Assembly: GCF_004122165.1 (NCBI RefSeq)
Contig: NZ_SBKO01000001.1
Span: 620,001-684,000 of the forward strand
Source: Flavobacterium amnicola
GTDB taxonomy: Bacteria > Bacteroidota > Bacteroidia > Flavobacteriales > Flavobacteriaceae
DNA: 64,000 bases
Direction of reading: 5' to 3'
Below are positions 1 to 8,417 of the stretch, piece by piece. The notes below the pieces were generated by a model, which ran no database searches, had not been told where the DNA came from, and saw nothing but the letters and a program-made list of their open reading frames with translations. The first letter of the stretch is position 1. Every line of letters begins with the position of its first letter. Both the position numbers and the translations under genes were made by a program.

Positions 1-330
1 ATCGCCTTCCCCGTGAATGACACGAAACGCATTGGTGACTTCCAAATCTAGCAGACGCAAACGAAGTGCCCAAGCCGATTCCAATTTGATTCCCCAAAAG
101 TTTTCTGAAAATGTTTCTTTTTCAAAAGTCAGTAAGCGAACCACTATACTTCCCTTATCGGAAAAATAACCCGTTCCTAAATGTTTGTTATTCGAATCGA
201 CCACATCCACCATTTCACCGTCAATGATTTCTTGTGTAACGCCATAAACAGCACCACTAAAAACCCAAGGGTGACGACGTTGAATGGATTTTTCTTTACC
301 TGCTTTTAATATAACTTTTGGATAGGACAT
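1..330 (-). CDS. RlmI-like class I rRNA methyltransferase, N-terminal part (cut by window edge)
   Basis: This is the first 110 codons of a gene reading leftward off the window. The protein begins MSYPKVILKAGKEKSIQRRH and continues HPWVFSGAV, which is the N-terminal PUA domain typical of the RlmI/RlmK family that methylates a cytosine (C5) of 23S rRNA using S-adenosylmethionine. The visible part ends in HGEGD, where these proteins usually pass into the linker before the Rossmann methyltransferase domain. That catalytic domain is not visible, so the exact target nucleotide cannot be fixed. The ATG at 328-330 is the natural start because PUA homology begins within a few residues. A terminator at 374-405 separates it from the protease gene upstream. 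Confidence 0.72.
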   Translation of the reverse strand, partial: MSYPKVILKAGKEKSIQRRHPWVFSGAVYGVTQEIIDGEMVDVVDSNNKHLGTGYFSDKGSIVVRLLTFEKETFSENFWGIKLESAWALRLRLLDLEVTNAFRVIHGEGD

Positions 331-373
331 TTTGATGTATTTATTTCTGCAAAGCTATTGATTTATTTGTAAA

Positions 374-405
374 AAAAGAGGCTGCAAATAATTGCAGCCT
401 CTTTT
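374..405 (-). terminator. Rho-independent terminator of the M4 protease gene
   Basis: A 14-bp perfect stem (AAAAGAGGCTGCAA on the left, its complement on the right) with a 4-nt loop lies 25 bp after the protease stop codon. On the minus strand it runs into a T tract. Confidence 0.85.
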
Positions 406-429
406 GGCATTATAGATTGGTTGGTTTGG

Positions 430-3400
430 TTACTTTTTAATGAATTTTTTAGTGATGGTTTTTTGACCGTCATTAATTTCGAAGATATACAACCCAGAAG
501 CCATATCCGAAACATTGATTTCCGATTGATTCAGTTGGTTAGCTTTGACGATTTGTCCCATCAAATTATAAATTTTGAAAGAAACGTCACGATTATCCAT
601 CATTGAAATGCTTAAAGTACTTTCCACTGGATTAGGATACATTTCGAAATCATAAATATTGTTTTCGTTGGTTAACTCGCTTCCAGTAGCCGCAATAGCA
701 TTAACAGCTGCTGCTCCAATATTAACCGTATAATCTTCCACTTCACCATATGAGAAAGTCTCACAAGCCGTTGGAGCGGCATTGTATTTCATAGAAACAC
801 GCATACGAGTGGTTCCTGCTAATGCCGTAGTTGGCACCGTAAACGTAGTGGATAAATTAGCACTACTTGAAGAAGATCCTGAAACTACTTGTTCGGTTGT
901 TTCGAACGTTCCGTTTTTGTTATAGTCAATCCAAACACTCCAGAATTCTGTATATGCCGATCCTGTAAATCCAGCACTGTAAGTAATGGTGTTCGAACCA
1001 TATGGTAAGTTAGCCACTAAACTCGTAAAGTTTCCATAACCAGCATTAGCACCTGTTGTATTGGCCACATTGCGTAATGCTACATAATCGATAAATTCAT
1101 CGGCTACACTATTCCCTTTAGAAGCACAATAAGTAACTGTTGAAGCAGAAGTAGTGACATTAACTACATTACTTGACGCCGAAACATTTCCAGCCGCATC
1201 TTTGGCTTTCACCGAGAAAGTATAAGCGGTAGCTGCTGTTAATCCAGTAACTGCATAAGTTGTTCCTGTTACTGATCCTTTTAAGGTTGTTCCTTGGTAT
1301 ACATCATACCCAGTTACGCCTACATTATCCGTAGCAGCAGTCCAAGATAAATTAGTCGTCGTTGTAGTAGTTCCAGAAGCCGTTAAAGCAGTTGGCGCTG
1401 TTGGTGCCGTAGTATCGGCAGAACCTGCTACTAAATTAACCGTATAATCTTCAACTTCACCATAAGCAATGGCTTCACAAGCTGTAGGAATTCCGTTATA
1501 TTTCATCGATACTCTCATTCGAGTAGCACCTGTAATTGCAGTGGTTGGCACAGTAAAACTTCCAGTTGCTGGAGTTGCAGTAGCAGCGGCTTTACTCCAA
1601 ACCAATTCACCAGTATCAGCAAAATCTTTGTCATTGTTAAGGTCAATCCAAACGGCATAACCTTCCGCATAAGTAGTTCCTGTCCATGTTGGAGTTACCG
1701 TAATTGTCGTTGCACTTCCTTTGGTTACGTTAGTGGAAATGCTAGTATAGTCGGAATAACCTGTACCTCCTGTAGAAGCATTATTAATCGTTCCTATTTG
1801 AACTCTTCCAATATATTCGTCTGCTACACTGTTCCCTTTTGAAGCACAATAAGTAGCGACTGCTGCTAAAGTGGTTACACTTACCGCATTACTTGACGCC
1901 GATAAGTTTCCGGCCGCATCTTTTGCTTTCACTGTAAACGAATACGTAGTAGAAGCCGTTAATCCAGAAGCGGTATAAGTAGTTCCAGTTGCTGTTCCTA
2001 ATAAAGTCGTACCGCTGTAAACATTGTATCCTGTTACTCCTACATTATCTGTAGCAGCCGTCCAAGCTAAATTGGTTGAAGAAGACGTTGTACCAGAAGC
2101 GGTTAAACTTGCTGGTGTAGATGGCGCAGTAGTATCAGAAGTCCCACCAGAATATGCCGCACCAATTCCAACAGCATAAAAAGCATTGGTAGTAGCGATC
2201 ACTTCAGGCGATCCGGCCCCATACAAATCTATGGCTGCTTGTATACCTCCTGTTCTTGCGTTGGCATAGTTCGAATTCGCAGATAAATAATTGGCTTCTA
2301 AACGATAGGCGATTTTAGCCGCTTTATCAATTGTAATCCCTGTAACATTAAATGCATTTCCAATATCATTTGTTCCTGATTTACCTACAGAAAGAATGTA
2401 AAACCAATGGTTTAAAACTCCAGAATTATAATGAACACCTCCATTATCTCCCGTTCCTGTATACCAACTAGTTCCTTTATAAGTATCCGGTTGTCCTTCT
2501 GCATTTGGATTACTCATTGAGCGTAAAGAAACGTGACCTGATCTTCTTTCGATGTCTTCACCAATTAACCAGGTTTGTTTTGTTGGAGCTGCATAATATT
2601 CAACACAAGCCGCCCAAATATCGGAAAACCCTTCGTTCATCGCACCTGATTCGTTGGAATAAGTAAGATTTGCCGTATTGGTACAAACGGCGTGACCGAT
2701 TTCATGCGCTGCAACATCTAAAGAAGTAAGGATATCAAAACCACCTGTACCACTTCCATCACCATAAGTCATCACAGAACCGTTCCAAAACGCATTGTTG
2801 TTATCTGGATACCCTGCTGCAACTAAGTTATAGTGGATGTAACTTTTGATCGCTGCACCTGCATTATTGAAACTATTTCTAGCATGCACATTTTTAAAAT
2901 AATCGTAGGTTTTTTCAGCTCCCCAATGTCCATCTAAAGCACCATTGTCTTTGTTGGTATTGTTAAATTCTGCCGCTGTCCAATTGTTATCCGCATCGGT
3001 AAAATTGGTGGAAGGATAGGTTGCGGTTTTGTTACAATTGAAGGTTTGAATTCCGTTTCCACGTGTTGCATCCGATAAAATATAAGAAGAACCACTTAAA
3101 GTTGTTTCTATGTTTTGCGTTCCACTGTAACGAGTAGCAGCATTTGCAGCTACCAAACTGGCAAAACTTTTAACGTCATCTGCATGTGCGTTTCCTACTA
3201 AACCTTTTCCGTGAGAATGTTCCCCTAAGTGTTTAATAGTGGCATTATAAAACAAAGAATCGCCAGTCACCGCATCGATATATAAATCACCACGGCTCAC
3301 TGGAATTGCTGCATACATGTCAAATTTATAGGCCAGCTTCACTCCTTTTTCGGTTGGAAGCAAAACCAATTCTCCTTGAGGTTTTACATAATTCATAGCA

Positions 3401-3876
3401 GCTGCATCAGATGGGTTTTCCCAAAGATATTTTTGAGCACCTATTTTTCTCATCGCATTTTGCAAAGCAACTTCCGCAGAAATAGAAGGATTGGTGTTTA
3501 CATTTTCAATGGTGTAAAATTCACCTGTCATGGTAGCTACTTTTCCATTTTTGGAATGAAGTGAATAGGTCGCAAACTCTACTTTAATACCTTGATGAAA
3601 TAATTGAAATTTTTCGTGTGTAAAACCTAATTCGTCTGAATCGGTTTTAATTTTTGAGAAGTTTTGGTTTTGTTTTAAACCCAATTGCTCTTTGAAGATG
3701 GTTTGAAAATCGGCACTTTTATAGTCTGAATTTTCTTTGAACGAAACGAAGCTTGGTGTCCCGTTTGCATTTTTTTCTTTTTTGTTGACATTTCTATCCA
3801 ATTCTTGAGCGAAAGAGGATAATGTAAACAACGATAATGCAGCTAGTGTTCCTATACTGCGGAATTGGTTTTTCAT
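430..3876 (-). CDS. Secreted M4 family (thermolysin-like) metalloprotease with FN3, GEVED and T9SS sorting domains
   Basis: The 1148-residue protein is a predicted extracellular zinc endopeptidase exported by Sec and then the type IX secretion system. Residues 1-23 form a signal peptide ending SFAQ. Residues about 50-215 match an FTP/PepSY-type propeptide that keeps M4 enzymes inactive. The catalytic domain spans about 240-575, with zinc motif HEIGH at 391-395 and the downstream NEGFSD at 414-419 supplying the third zinc ligand. Then follow FN3 (about 582-669), GEVED (676-815), FN3 (821-909), GEVED (917-1053) and a T9SS type A sorting domain (1075-1148, with YPNPVES and the end KKFIKK). The FN3-GEVED pair is duplicated at DNA level. 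The gene is monocistronic with its own terminator, and a possible -7 box lies about 70 bp upstream. Its role is probably nutrient proteolysis outside the cell. Confidence 0.93.
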   Translation of the reverse strand: MKNQFRSIGTLAALSLFTLSSFAQELDRNVNKKEKNANGTPSFVSFKENSDYKSADFQTIFKEQLGLKQNQNFSKIKTDSDELGFTHEKFQLFHQGIKVEFATYSLHSKNGKVATMTGEFYTIENVNTNPSISAEVALQNAMRKIGAQKYLWENPSDAAAMNYVKPQGELVLLPTEKGVKLAYKFDMYAAIPVSRGDLYIDAVTGDSLFYNATIKHLGEHSHGKGLVGNAHADDVKSFASLVAANAATRYSGTQNIETTLSGSSYILSDATRGNGIQTFNCNKTATYPSTNFTDADNNWTAAEFNNTNKDNGALDGHWGAEKTYDYFKNVHARNSFNNAGAAIKSYIHYNLVAAGYPDNNNAFWNGSVMTYGDGSGTGGFDILTSLDVAAHEIGHAVCTNTANLTYSNESGAMNEGFSDIWAACVEYYAAPTKQTWLIGEDIERRSGHVSLRSMSNPNAEGQPDTYKGTSWYTGTGDNGGVHYNSGVLNHWFYILSVGKSGTNDIGNAFNVTGITIDKAAKIAYRLEANYLSANSNYANARTGGIQAAIDLYGAGSPEVIATTNAFYAVGIGAAYSGGTSDTTAPSTPASLTASGTTSSSTNLAWTAATDNVGVTGYNVYSGTTLLGTATGTTYTASGLTASTTYSFTVKAKDAAGNLSASSNAVSVTTLAAVATYCASKGNSVADEYIGRVQIGTINNASTGGTGYSDYTSISTNVTKGSATTITVTPTWTGTTYAEGYAVWIDLNNDKDFADTGELVWSKAAATATPATGSFTVPTTAITGATRMRVSMKYNGIPTACEAIAYGEVEDYTVNLVAGSADTTAPTAPTALTASGTTTTTTNLSWTAATDNVGVTGYDVYQGTTLKGSVTGTTYAVTGLTAATAYTFSVKAKDAAGNVSASSNVVNVTTSASTVTYCASKGNSVADEFIDYVALRNVANTTGANAGYGNFTSLVANLPYGSNTITYSAGFTGSAYTEFWSVWIDYNKNGTFETTEQVVSGSSSSSANLSTTFTVPTTALAGTTRMRVSMKYNAAPTACETFSYGEVEDYTVNIGAAAVNAIAATGSELTNENNIYDFEMYPNPVESTLSISMMDNRDVSFKIYNLMGQIVKANQLNQSEINVSDMASGLYIFEINDGQKTITKKFIKK
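718..2133 (-). repeat. Tandem duplication of an FN3-GEVED module inside the M4 protease gene
   Basis: Two consecutive units, about 1417-2133 and 718-1416, encode the same FN3 plus GEVED architecture. Both contain the peptides DNVGVTGY, AKDAAGN, TYCASKGNSVADE and YGEVEDYTVN. The DNA is also alike, for instance ATTACTTGACGCCGA occurs in both copies. This is an in-frame coding duplication. Confidence 0.85.
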
Positions 3877-4215
3877 TGTTAATTTGGTTTTTGGTTGGTT
3901 ACTATAAAATCATTGATTGGTTAGGTCAATTTTTAAAATTTTAGCAAATTTAGTTGTGTGTTTTTAAACTATTTTCTGTTTTTTGTGATTTATTTAAATA
4001 AATCGATAAAAGGAAAATAAATTCGTTAAAGTGTTAATTATTTGTAATTATTTAATTGTTAATCACTTAAAAAAACATCTTTTTGTTAATTTTTGGTAAA
4101 TATATTTTTAATTGAAGTAAAAATCTTACGGATTTACCGCATCTTTTGTTAAATTTTTGGGCATAAAAAAAGTGATGCTTTCGCATCACTTTTTAGTTTG
4201 TTTTGTCATTCTATT
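3877..4215. other. AT-rich intergenic region between the CoA-transferase and the M4 protease
   Basis: This 339-bp gap holds the scoB terminator (4167-4194) and a candidate -7 box for the protease at 3945-3952 on the minus strand (TAAATTTG, matching TAnnTTTG). No convincing -33 TTG lies at the expected distance. The rest is low-complexity AT-rich sequence in which I see no gene or RNA. Confidence 0.6.
4167..4194 (-). terminator. Terminator after scoB
   Basis: The stem AAAAAGTGATGC with a TTTC loop and a perfect complementary arm ends in a T tract on the minus strand. It lies 22 bp after the scoB stop codon. Confidence 0.85.
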
Positions 4216-4869
4216 TTAGAAACTCATCTCTGGGATATCGCCTTCGATGATTAAATTGGCTTCGGTTGCTTTGATTATGTCTTCCACAGATACTCCAGGT
4301 GCTCTTTCTAACAATTTGAAACCTTTAGCTGTTATTTCAAGAACTGCTAATTCGGTAACTACTTTTTTCACGCAACCCACTCCTGTTAATGGTAAGGTAC
4401 ATTTTTTTAGGATTTTAGATTCGCCTGCTTTGTTCACGTGCATCATGGCTACAATGATATTTTCTGCAGAAGCCACTAGATCCATAGCACCACCCATACC
4501 TTTTACCATTTTACCTGGAATTTTCCAGTTGGCGATGTCGCCATTTTCGGAAACTTCCATAGCGCCCAAAATAGTCAAATCGACTTTTTGCGCGCGAATC
4601 ATTCCGAAACTAAAAGCAGAGTCAAAGAAACTTGCTCCGGGTAAAGTGGTAATGGTTTGTTTTCCGGCATTAATAATATCGGCATCTTCTTCTCCTTCAA
4701 AAGGAAATGGTCCCATGCCCAGCACGCCGTTTTCCGATTGAAATTCGACTGAAATATCATGGCGAACATAATTGGCTACTAAGGTTGGAATTCCGATTCC
4801 TAAATTAACATAGTAACCATCTTTTACTTCTTTTGCTATTCTTTTAGCTATATCTTCTTTTGATAACAT
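4216..4869 (-). CDS. scoB: 3-oxoacid CoA-transferase subunit B
   Basis: The 217-residue protein is the beta subunit of a two-subunit succinyl-CoA:3-ketoacid CoA-transferase, which moves CoA between succinyl-CoA and acetoacetate in ketone body or branched-chain catabolism. The motif SENGVLGMGP at 45-54 carries the catalytic glutamate (E46) that forms the glutamyl-CoA thioester. GIGIP (24-28) and the length are normal for the family. Subunit A lies just upstream with a 3-bp gap, so the two are co-transcribed and probably form one cytoplasmic heterotetramer. A strong terminator follows. The substrate pair is assigned from the family and not from residues visible here. Confidence 0.92.
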   Translation of the reverse strand: MLSKEDIAKRIAKEVKDGYYVNLGIGIPTLVANYVRHDISVEFQSENGVLGMGPFPFEGEEDADIINAGKQTITTLPGASFFDSAFSFGMIRAQKVDLTILGAMEVSENGDIANWKIPGKMVKGMGGAMDLVASAENIIVAMMHVNKAGESKILKKCTLPLTGVGCVKKVVTELAVLEITAKGFKLLERAPGVSVEDIIKATEANLIIEGDIPEMSF

Positions 4870-4872
4870 AAC

Positions 4873-5571
4873 TTATTTTTGTCTAACGGTGCGTTGTTCA
4901 ATTCTTTTTTCAAATTTCTCTCCTTGGAAAATTCGGTTTACCATAATTCCTGGAATATGAATTTCGTTTGGGTTTAAAGTCCCCGCTGGCACTAATTCTT
5001 CTACCTCAGCGATAGTGATTTTAGCGGCACCCGCCATCACTGCGTTAAAGTTTCGAGCGGTTCCTTTAAAAATTAAATTTCCGGCTTCGTCGCCTTTCCA
5101 GGCTTTTACGATTGAAAAATCAGCTTGATAGGCCAATTCCATCACATGCATTTTCCCGTTAAATTCACGCGTTTCTTTGCCTTCAGCTACTTCTGTTCCA
5201 TAACCTGCGGGTGTGAAAAAAGCAGGAATTCCGGCTTGAGCAGCACGGCATTTTTCTGCCAAAGTTCCTTGAGGTGTAAGTTCCACATCTAATTCTCCTG
5301 AAAGCATTTGACGTTCAAATTCAGCATTTTCTCCCACATAAGAAGAAATCATTTTTTTGATTTGACGTTTTTGCAATAGTAATCCCAATCCGAAATCATC
5401 TACACCGGCATTATTGGAAATACAAGTAAGGTTATTCGTTCCTTTTTTTACTAATTCGGCAATACTATTTTCGGGAATTCCACACAATCCAAAACCACCC
5501 AACATGATGGTTTGTCCGTCTTGAATTCCTGCTAAAGCTTCTGTTACATTGTTTACTTTTCTTGAAATCAT
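4873..5571 (-). CDS. scoA: 3-oxoacid CoA-transferase subunit A
   Basis: The 232-residue alpha subunit partners with the downstream scoB product. The N-terminal glycine-rich motif GGFGLCGIPE (about 25-34) and the AGYGTEVAEGKE stretch are typical of family I CoA-transferase A subunits. The gene follows the penicillin-binding protein gene with an 8-bp gap on the same strand, so some read-through from the pbp transcript is possible although the functions are unrelated. Nothing is missing or truncated. Confidence 0.92.
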   Translation of the reverse strand: MISRKVNNVTEALAGIQDGQTIMLGGFGLCGIPENSIAELVKKGTNNLTCISNNAGVDDFGLGLLLQKRQIKKMISSYVGENAEFERQMLSGELDVELTPQGTLAEKCRAAQAGIPAFFTPAGYGTEVAEGKETREFNGKMHVMELAYQADFSIVKAWKGDEAGNLIFKGTARNFNAVMAGAAKITIAEVEELVPAGTLNPNEIHIPGIMVNRIFQGEKFEKRIEQRTVRQK

Positions 5572-5579
5572 GGTTTTAA

Positions 5580-7910
5580 TTATAATCCAAATTCGTCTGT
5601 ATTTTGTTCTTCCGGTTCCACTTTTGTCGAATCACCACTAATGGAATCATTTTCTCTTTCGGTGTAACTAGGTGCCGTATAACAATCTACTTTTATGGTT
5701 AAATCTTTCGGTTTTTCAAAGTCTCCTTTCGACACATTTAATGAAGCATCTGCATAACATTTTTTCATAAACAAAGCCCAAATAGGTAACGCCATGGTGG
5801 CACCTTGACCCGCCGCTAACGTTTTAAAATGCGCTGATCGATCTTCATTTCCGACCCAGACACCAGTGGCCAAATTGGGCACCATTCCCATAAACCAACC
5901 ATCCGATTGGTTTTGAGTCGTTCCTGTTTTACCGGCAATTGGGTTTTGGAAAACATACGGATAACCTGTCACACGATTGTATTTCCAACCACCGCCTTGC
6001 GTACGCAAACGATCACCAGAACCGGATTCCGTGACCCCTTCCAATAATTTTATCACGGCATAGGCCACGTCTTTACTCAAAACATCTTTGGATTCTAATT
6101 TTGGTTCAAAAATGACATTTCCGTTTTTATCTTCAATTTTGGTAATTACTTGTGGTTTTAGATAAATTCCTTGATTGGCAAAAGTACTATAGGCTGCCAC
6201 CATATCTCTAACGGTAATATCTACCGCTCCTAATGCAATAGAAGGTTGAGAAGGAATTTCAGAATCAACCCCTAATTTTCGCATTAATGTAATTACGGCA
6301 TCTGGACCTGTTTTATCAATTAATTTCGCTGAAACGGTATTGATAGAATTCGCTAATGCTCGCTTTAATGTCATCATTCCGCGATACTTGTGGTCAGAGT
6401 TTCTAGGCTCCCAATCTTCCGTTACATTGTGTTTCCCTTTTCGAATAATAAATGGTCCGTCAATAATAGTATCACATGGTGACATGCCCAATTGCTCGAT
6501 TGCAGTGGCATACACAAACGGTTTAAAGGTAGAACCCACTTGTCTGGCTCCAAGTCCAACGTGGTCGTATTGAAAATAACGGTAATCGATACCTCCCACC
6601 CAAGCTTTCACATGGCCCGTTTGCGGTTCCATAGACATTAACCCTGGCTGTAAAAAGTGTTTGTAATAACGAATAGAATCATAAGGTGTCATCGTAGTAT
6701 CTTTATCCCCTTTCCATGTAAACACGGTCATTTTGGTTTTGATATAAAACGATTTTTTAATGTCTTCTTCGTCCTTTCCTTGATCGGTCATGATTCGCCA
6801 ACGCTCCGTGTTTTTCATAGAACGCTCCATTACTTTGTCAATTTCAGCTTGAGTGATATTGACAAACGGTGTGGTTTTATTTCCTTTGGCTTCGATAAAA
6901 AATTCTTCTTGCAAATTCGCCAAATGCTCTTTTACAGCTTCTTCGGCATACAATTGCATTCTGGAATCAATAGTCGTGTAAATTTTTAATCCGTCAGAAT
7001 AAATATTATAATCCGAACCATCTTCTTTTTTATTTTCCTCCATCCATTTTTTCATATACTCACGAAGGTATTCACGGAAATAAGTCGCAGTTCCTTCGTT
7101 ATACTTTTCAGGGGTAAAGGTCAATTTGATAGGTTTGGCTTGGAAATTTTCTTTTTGAGTTGTAGTCAAGAAATGATTTTTCTCCATTTGTTTTAACACC
7201 ACATTACGACGTTCTCTTACTTTTTCTTCACGACGTAACGGATTAAACAATGATGGGTTTTTTAACATCCCAACTAACATAGCCGCTTCATCGACGGTTA
7301 AATTTTTAGGTTCTTTGGCAAAATATACTTTGGCCGCCGAACGAATTCCAACGGCTGTATTAATAAAATCGGCTTTGTTAAGATACATCGCGATGATTTC
7401 ATTTTTGGTATATTGACGTTCCAATCGGATCGCAATAATCCATTCCTTCGCTTTTTGAATAATTCGGAAAGGTAAAAAACGAGAACCTTCTCCGTGGAAT
7501 AATAATTTAGCCAATTGTTGGGTTAGCGTACTGGCTCCACCATCGGAACCTAATTTTACAGCGGCTCCAATAGTTCTTCTTCCATCAATCCCTGAATGTT
7601 CGTAAAAACGTTCGTCTTCAGTGGCTACTAAGGCATTGACCAAATGTTTTGGTAAATCTTCATATTTGATGGGTGTTCTGTTTTCGTTGAAAAACTTCCC
7701 AATGACCACACCATCAGAAGAGATGATTTCTGTCGCCAAATTGGATTCTGGATTTTCCAATTCCGAAAAAGAAGGCATGGAGCCCAAAAGTCCCCAAGAA
7801 GCGAAAAGAAAAAACAATAGTGTTCCTCCAAAAGTATAAAGGAAATATTTCCAAAATTTTTTCACATACGGCGAAAAATCTGGTTTTCGGGTATTTAATT
7901 TTTGAGCCAT
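5580..7910 (-). CDS. Class A penicillin-binding protein 1A (transglycosylase/transpeptidase)
   Basis: The 776-residue bifunctional enzyme polymerises and crosslinks peptidoglycan in the periplasm. One membrane helix lies at about 22-44. The GT51 domain follows, with EDERFYEH (98-105) carrying the catalytic glutamate and STLTQQLAK (127-135). The transpeptidase domain has the STFK box (460-463, nucleophile S460), the SIN box (522-524) and KTG (661-663). All catalytic boxes are intact and the length is typical of Bacteroidetes PBP1A. The acidic C-terminal tail ends in DEFGL. The gene starts 3 bp after the gldH stop codon in the same direction, so it shares a transcript with ricT and gldH, an envelope-centred arrangement. 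Confidence 0.93.
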   Translation of the reverse strand: MAQKLNTRKPDFSPYVKKFWKYFLYTFGGTLLFFLFASWGLLGSMPSFSELENPESNLATEIISSDGVVIGKFFNENRTPIKYEDLPKHLVNALVATEDERFYEHSGIDGRRTIGAAVKLGSDGGASTLTQQLAKLLFHGEGSRFLPFRIIQKAKEWIIAIRLERQYTKNEIIAMYLNKADFINTAVGIRSAAKVYFAKEPKNLTVDEAAMLVGMLKNPSLFNPLRREEKVRERRNVVLKQMEKNHFLTTTQKENFQAKPIKLTFTPEKYNEGTATYFREYLREYMKKWMEENKKEDGSDYNIYSDGLKIYTTIDSRMQLYAEEAVKEHLANLQEEFFIEAKGNKTTPFVNITQAEIDKVMERSMKNTERWRIMTDQGKDEEDIKKSFYIKTKMTVFTWKGDKDTTMTPYDSIRYYKHFLQPGLMSMEPQTGHVKAWVGGIDYRYFQYDHVGLGARQVGSTFKPFVYATAIEQLGMSPCDTIIDGPFIIRKGKHNVTEDWEPRNSDHKYRGMMTLKRALANSINTVSAKLIDKTGPDAVITLMRKLGVDSEIPSQPSIALGAVDITVRDMVAAYSTFANQGIYLKPQVITKIEDKNGNVIFEPKLESKDVLSKDVAYAVIKLLEGVTESGSGDRLRTQGGGWKYNRVTGYPYVFQNPIAGKTGTTQNQSDGWFMGMVPNLATGVWVGNEDRSAHFKTLAAGQGATMALPIWALFMKKCYADASLNVSKGDFEKPKDLTIKVDCYTAPSYTERENDSISGDSTKVEPEEQNTDEFGL

Positions 7911-7913
7911 ATT

Positions 7914-8417
7914 CTATTTATTTTCTTGTAATGATTCGATTCTAAAACCTATTTCGGTTACACCTTGTAATACCTCCACTCCTTTTACTTTTCCGTTTTG
8001 TCTCACGGCTTGCTGAATAGAAACTTTATACTTTCCCTTCTCCGGAAATGAAAAATTTTCTTTGTACCAAAGTTTGCTTTCCTTAATATCGGAAAATCCT
8101 TCGCCCATTAAAGTTCCATCAGGATTTGCCATTTGGTATTCTAAGGTATCGATTTTGATGTTCCCTTTGGGTTGTTCTAATTTAATAATCAGAAACAAAT
8201 TATTAAACTCATAATCGTCGTTGTTTCGTATGTTGACGAACATATTTAACGGTTTTTTAGAAACCTCTTGTTCAAAATCAAAGGAAACAATACTGTCTTT
8301 ATGCCAACCATTGTCAAACGTTTTATATTGATCAAAAATTTGCGTTTTGTCACATGAAACCAATGTGGAAGCTACTAAAAACAGGATGACACTATTTAGG
8401 AGAATCTTTCTTTTCAT
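7914..8417 (-). CDS. gldH: Gliding motility lipoprotein GldH
   Basis: The 167-residue lipoprotein has signal sequence MKRKILLNSVILFLVASTL followed by the lipobox VSC and a mature part beginning CDKTQIFDQYKTF, as in GldH proteins needed for surface gliding in Flavobacterium. I chose the ATG at 8415-8417, because the longer in-frame extension to 8561 encodes a basic non-signal stretch that merely overlaps ricT. The first 26 bp overlap the 3' end of ricT, implying translational coupling. The context ricT-gldH-pbp1A supports the call. GldH sits in the envelope as a lipoprotein and its biochemical role is unknown. Confidence 0.88.
   Translation of the reverse strand: MKRKILLNSVILFLVASTLVSCDKTQIFDQYKTFDNGWHKDSIVSFDFEQEVSKKPLNMFVNIRNNDDYEFNNLFLIIKLEQPKGNIKIDTLEYQMANPDGTLMGEGFSDIKESKLWYKENFSFPEKGKYKVSIQQAVRQNGKVKGVEVLQGVTEIGFRIESLQENK

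Noticed and set aside
4247..4741. 164-codon open frame on the plus strand opposite scoB
   Set aside because: It is antisense to a highly conserved CoA-transferase gene and its protein has no recognisable motif; a shadow frame.
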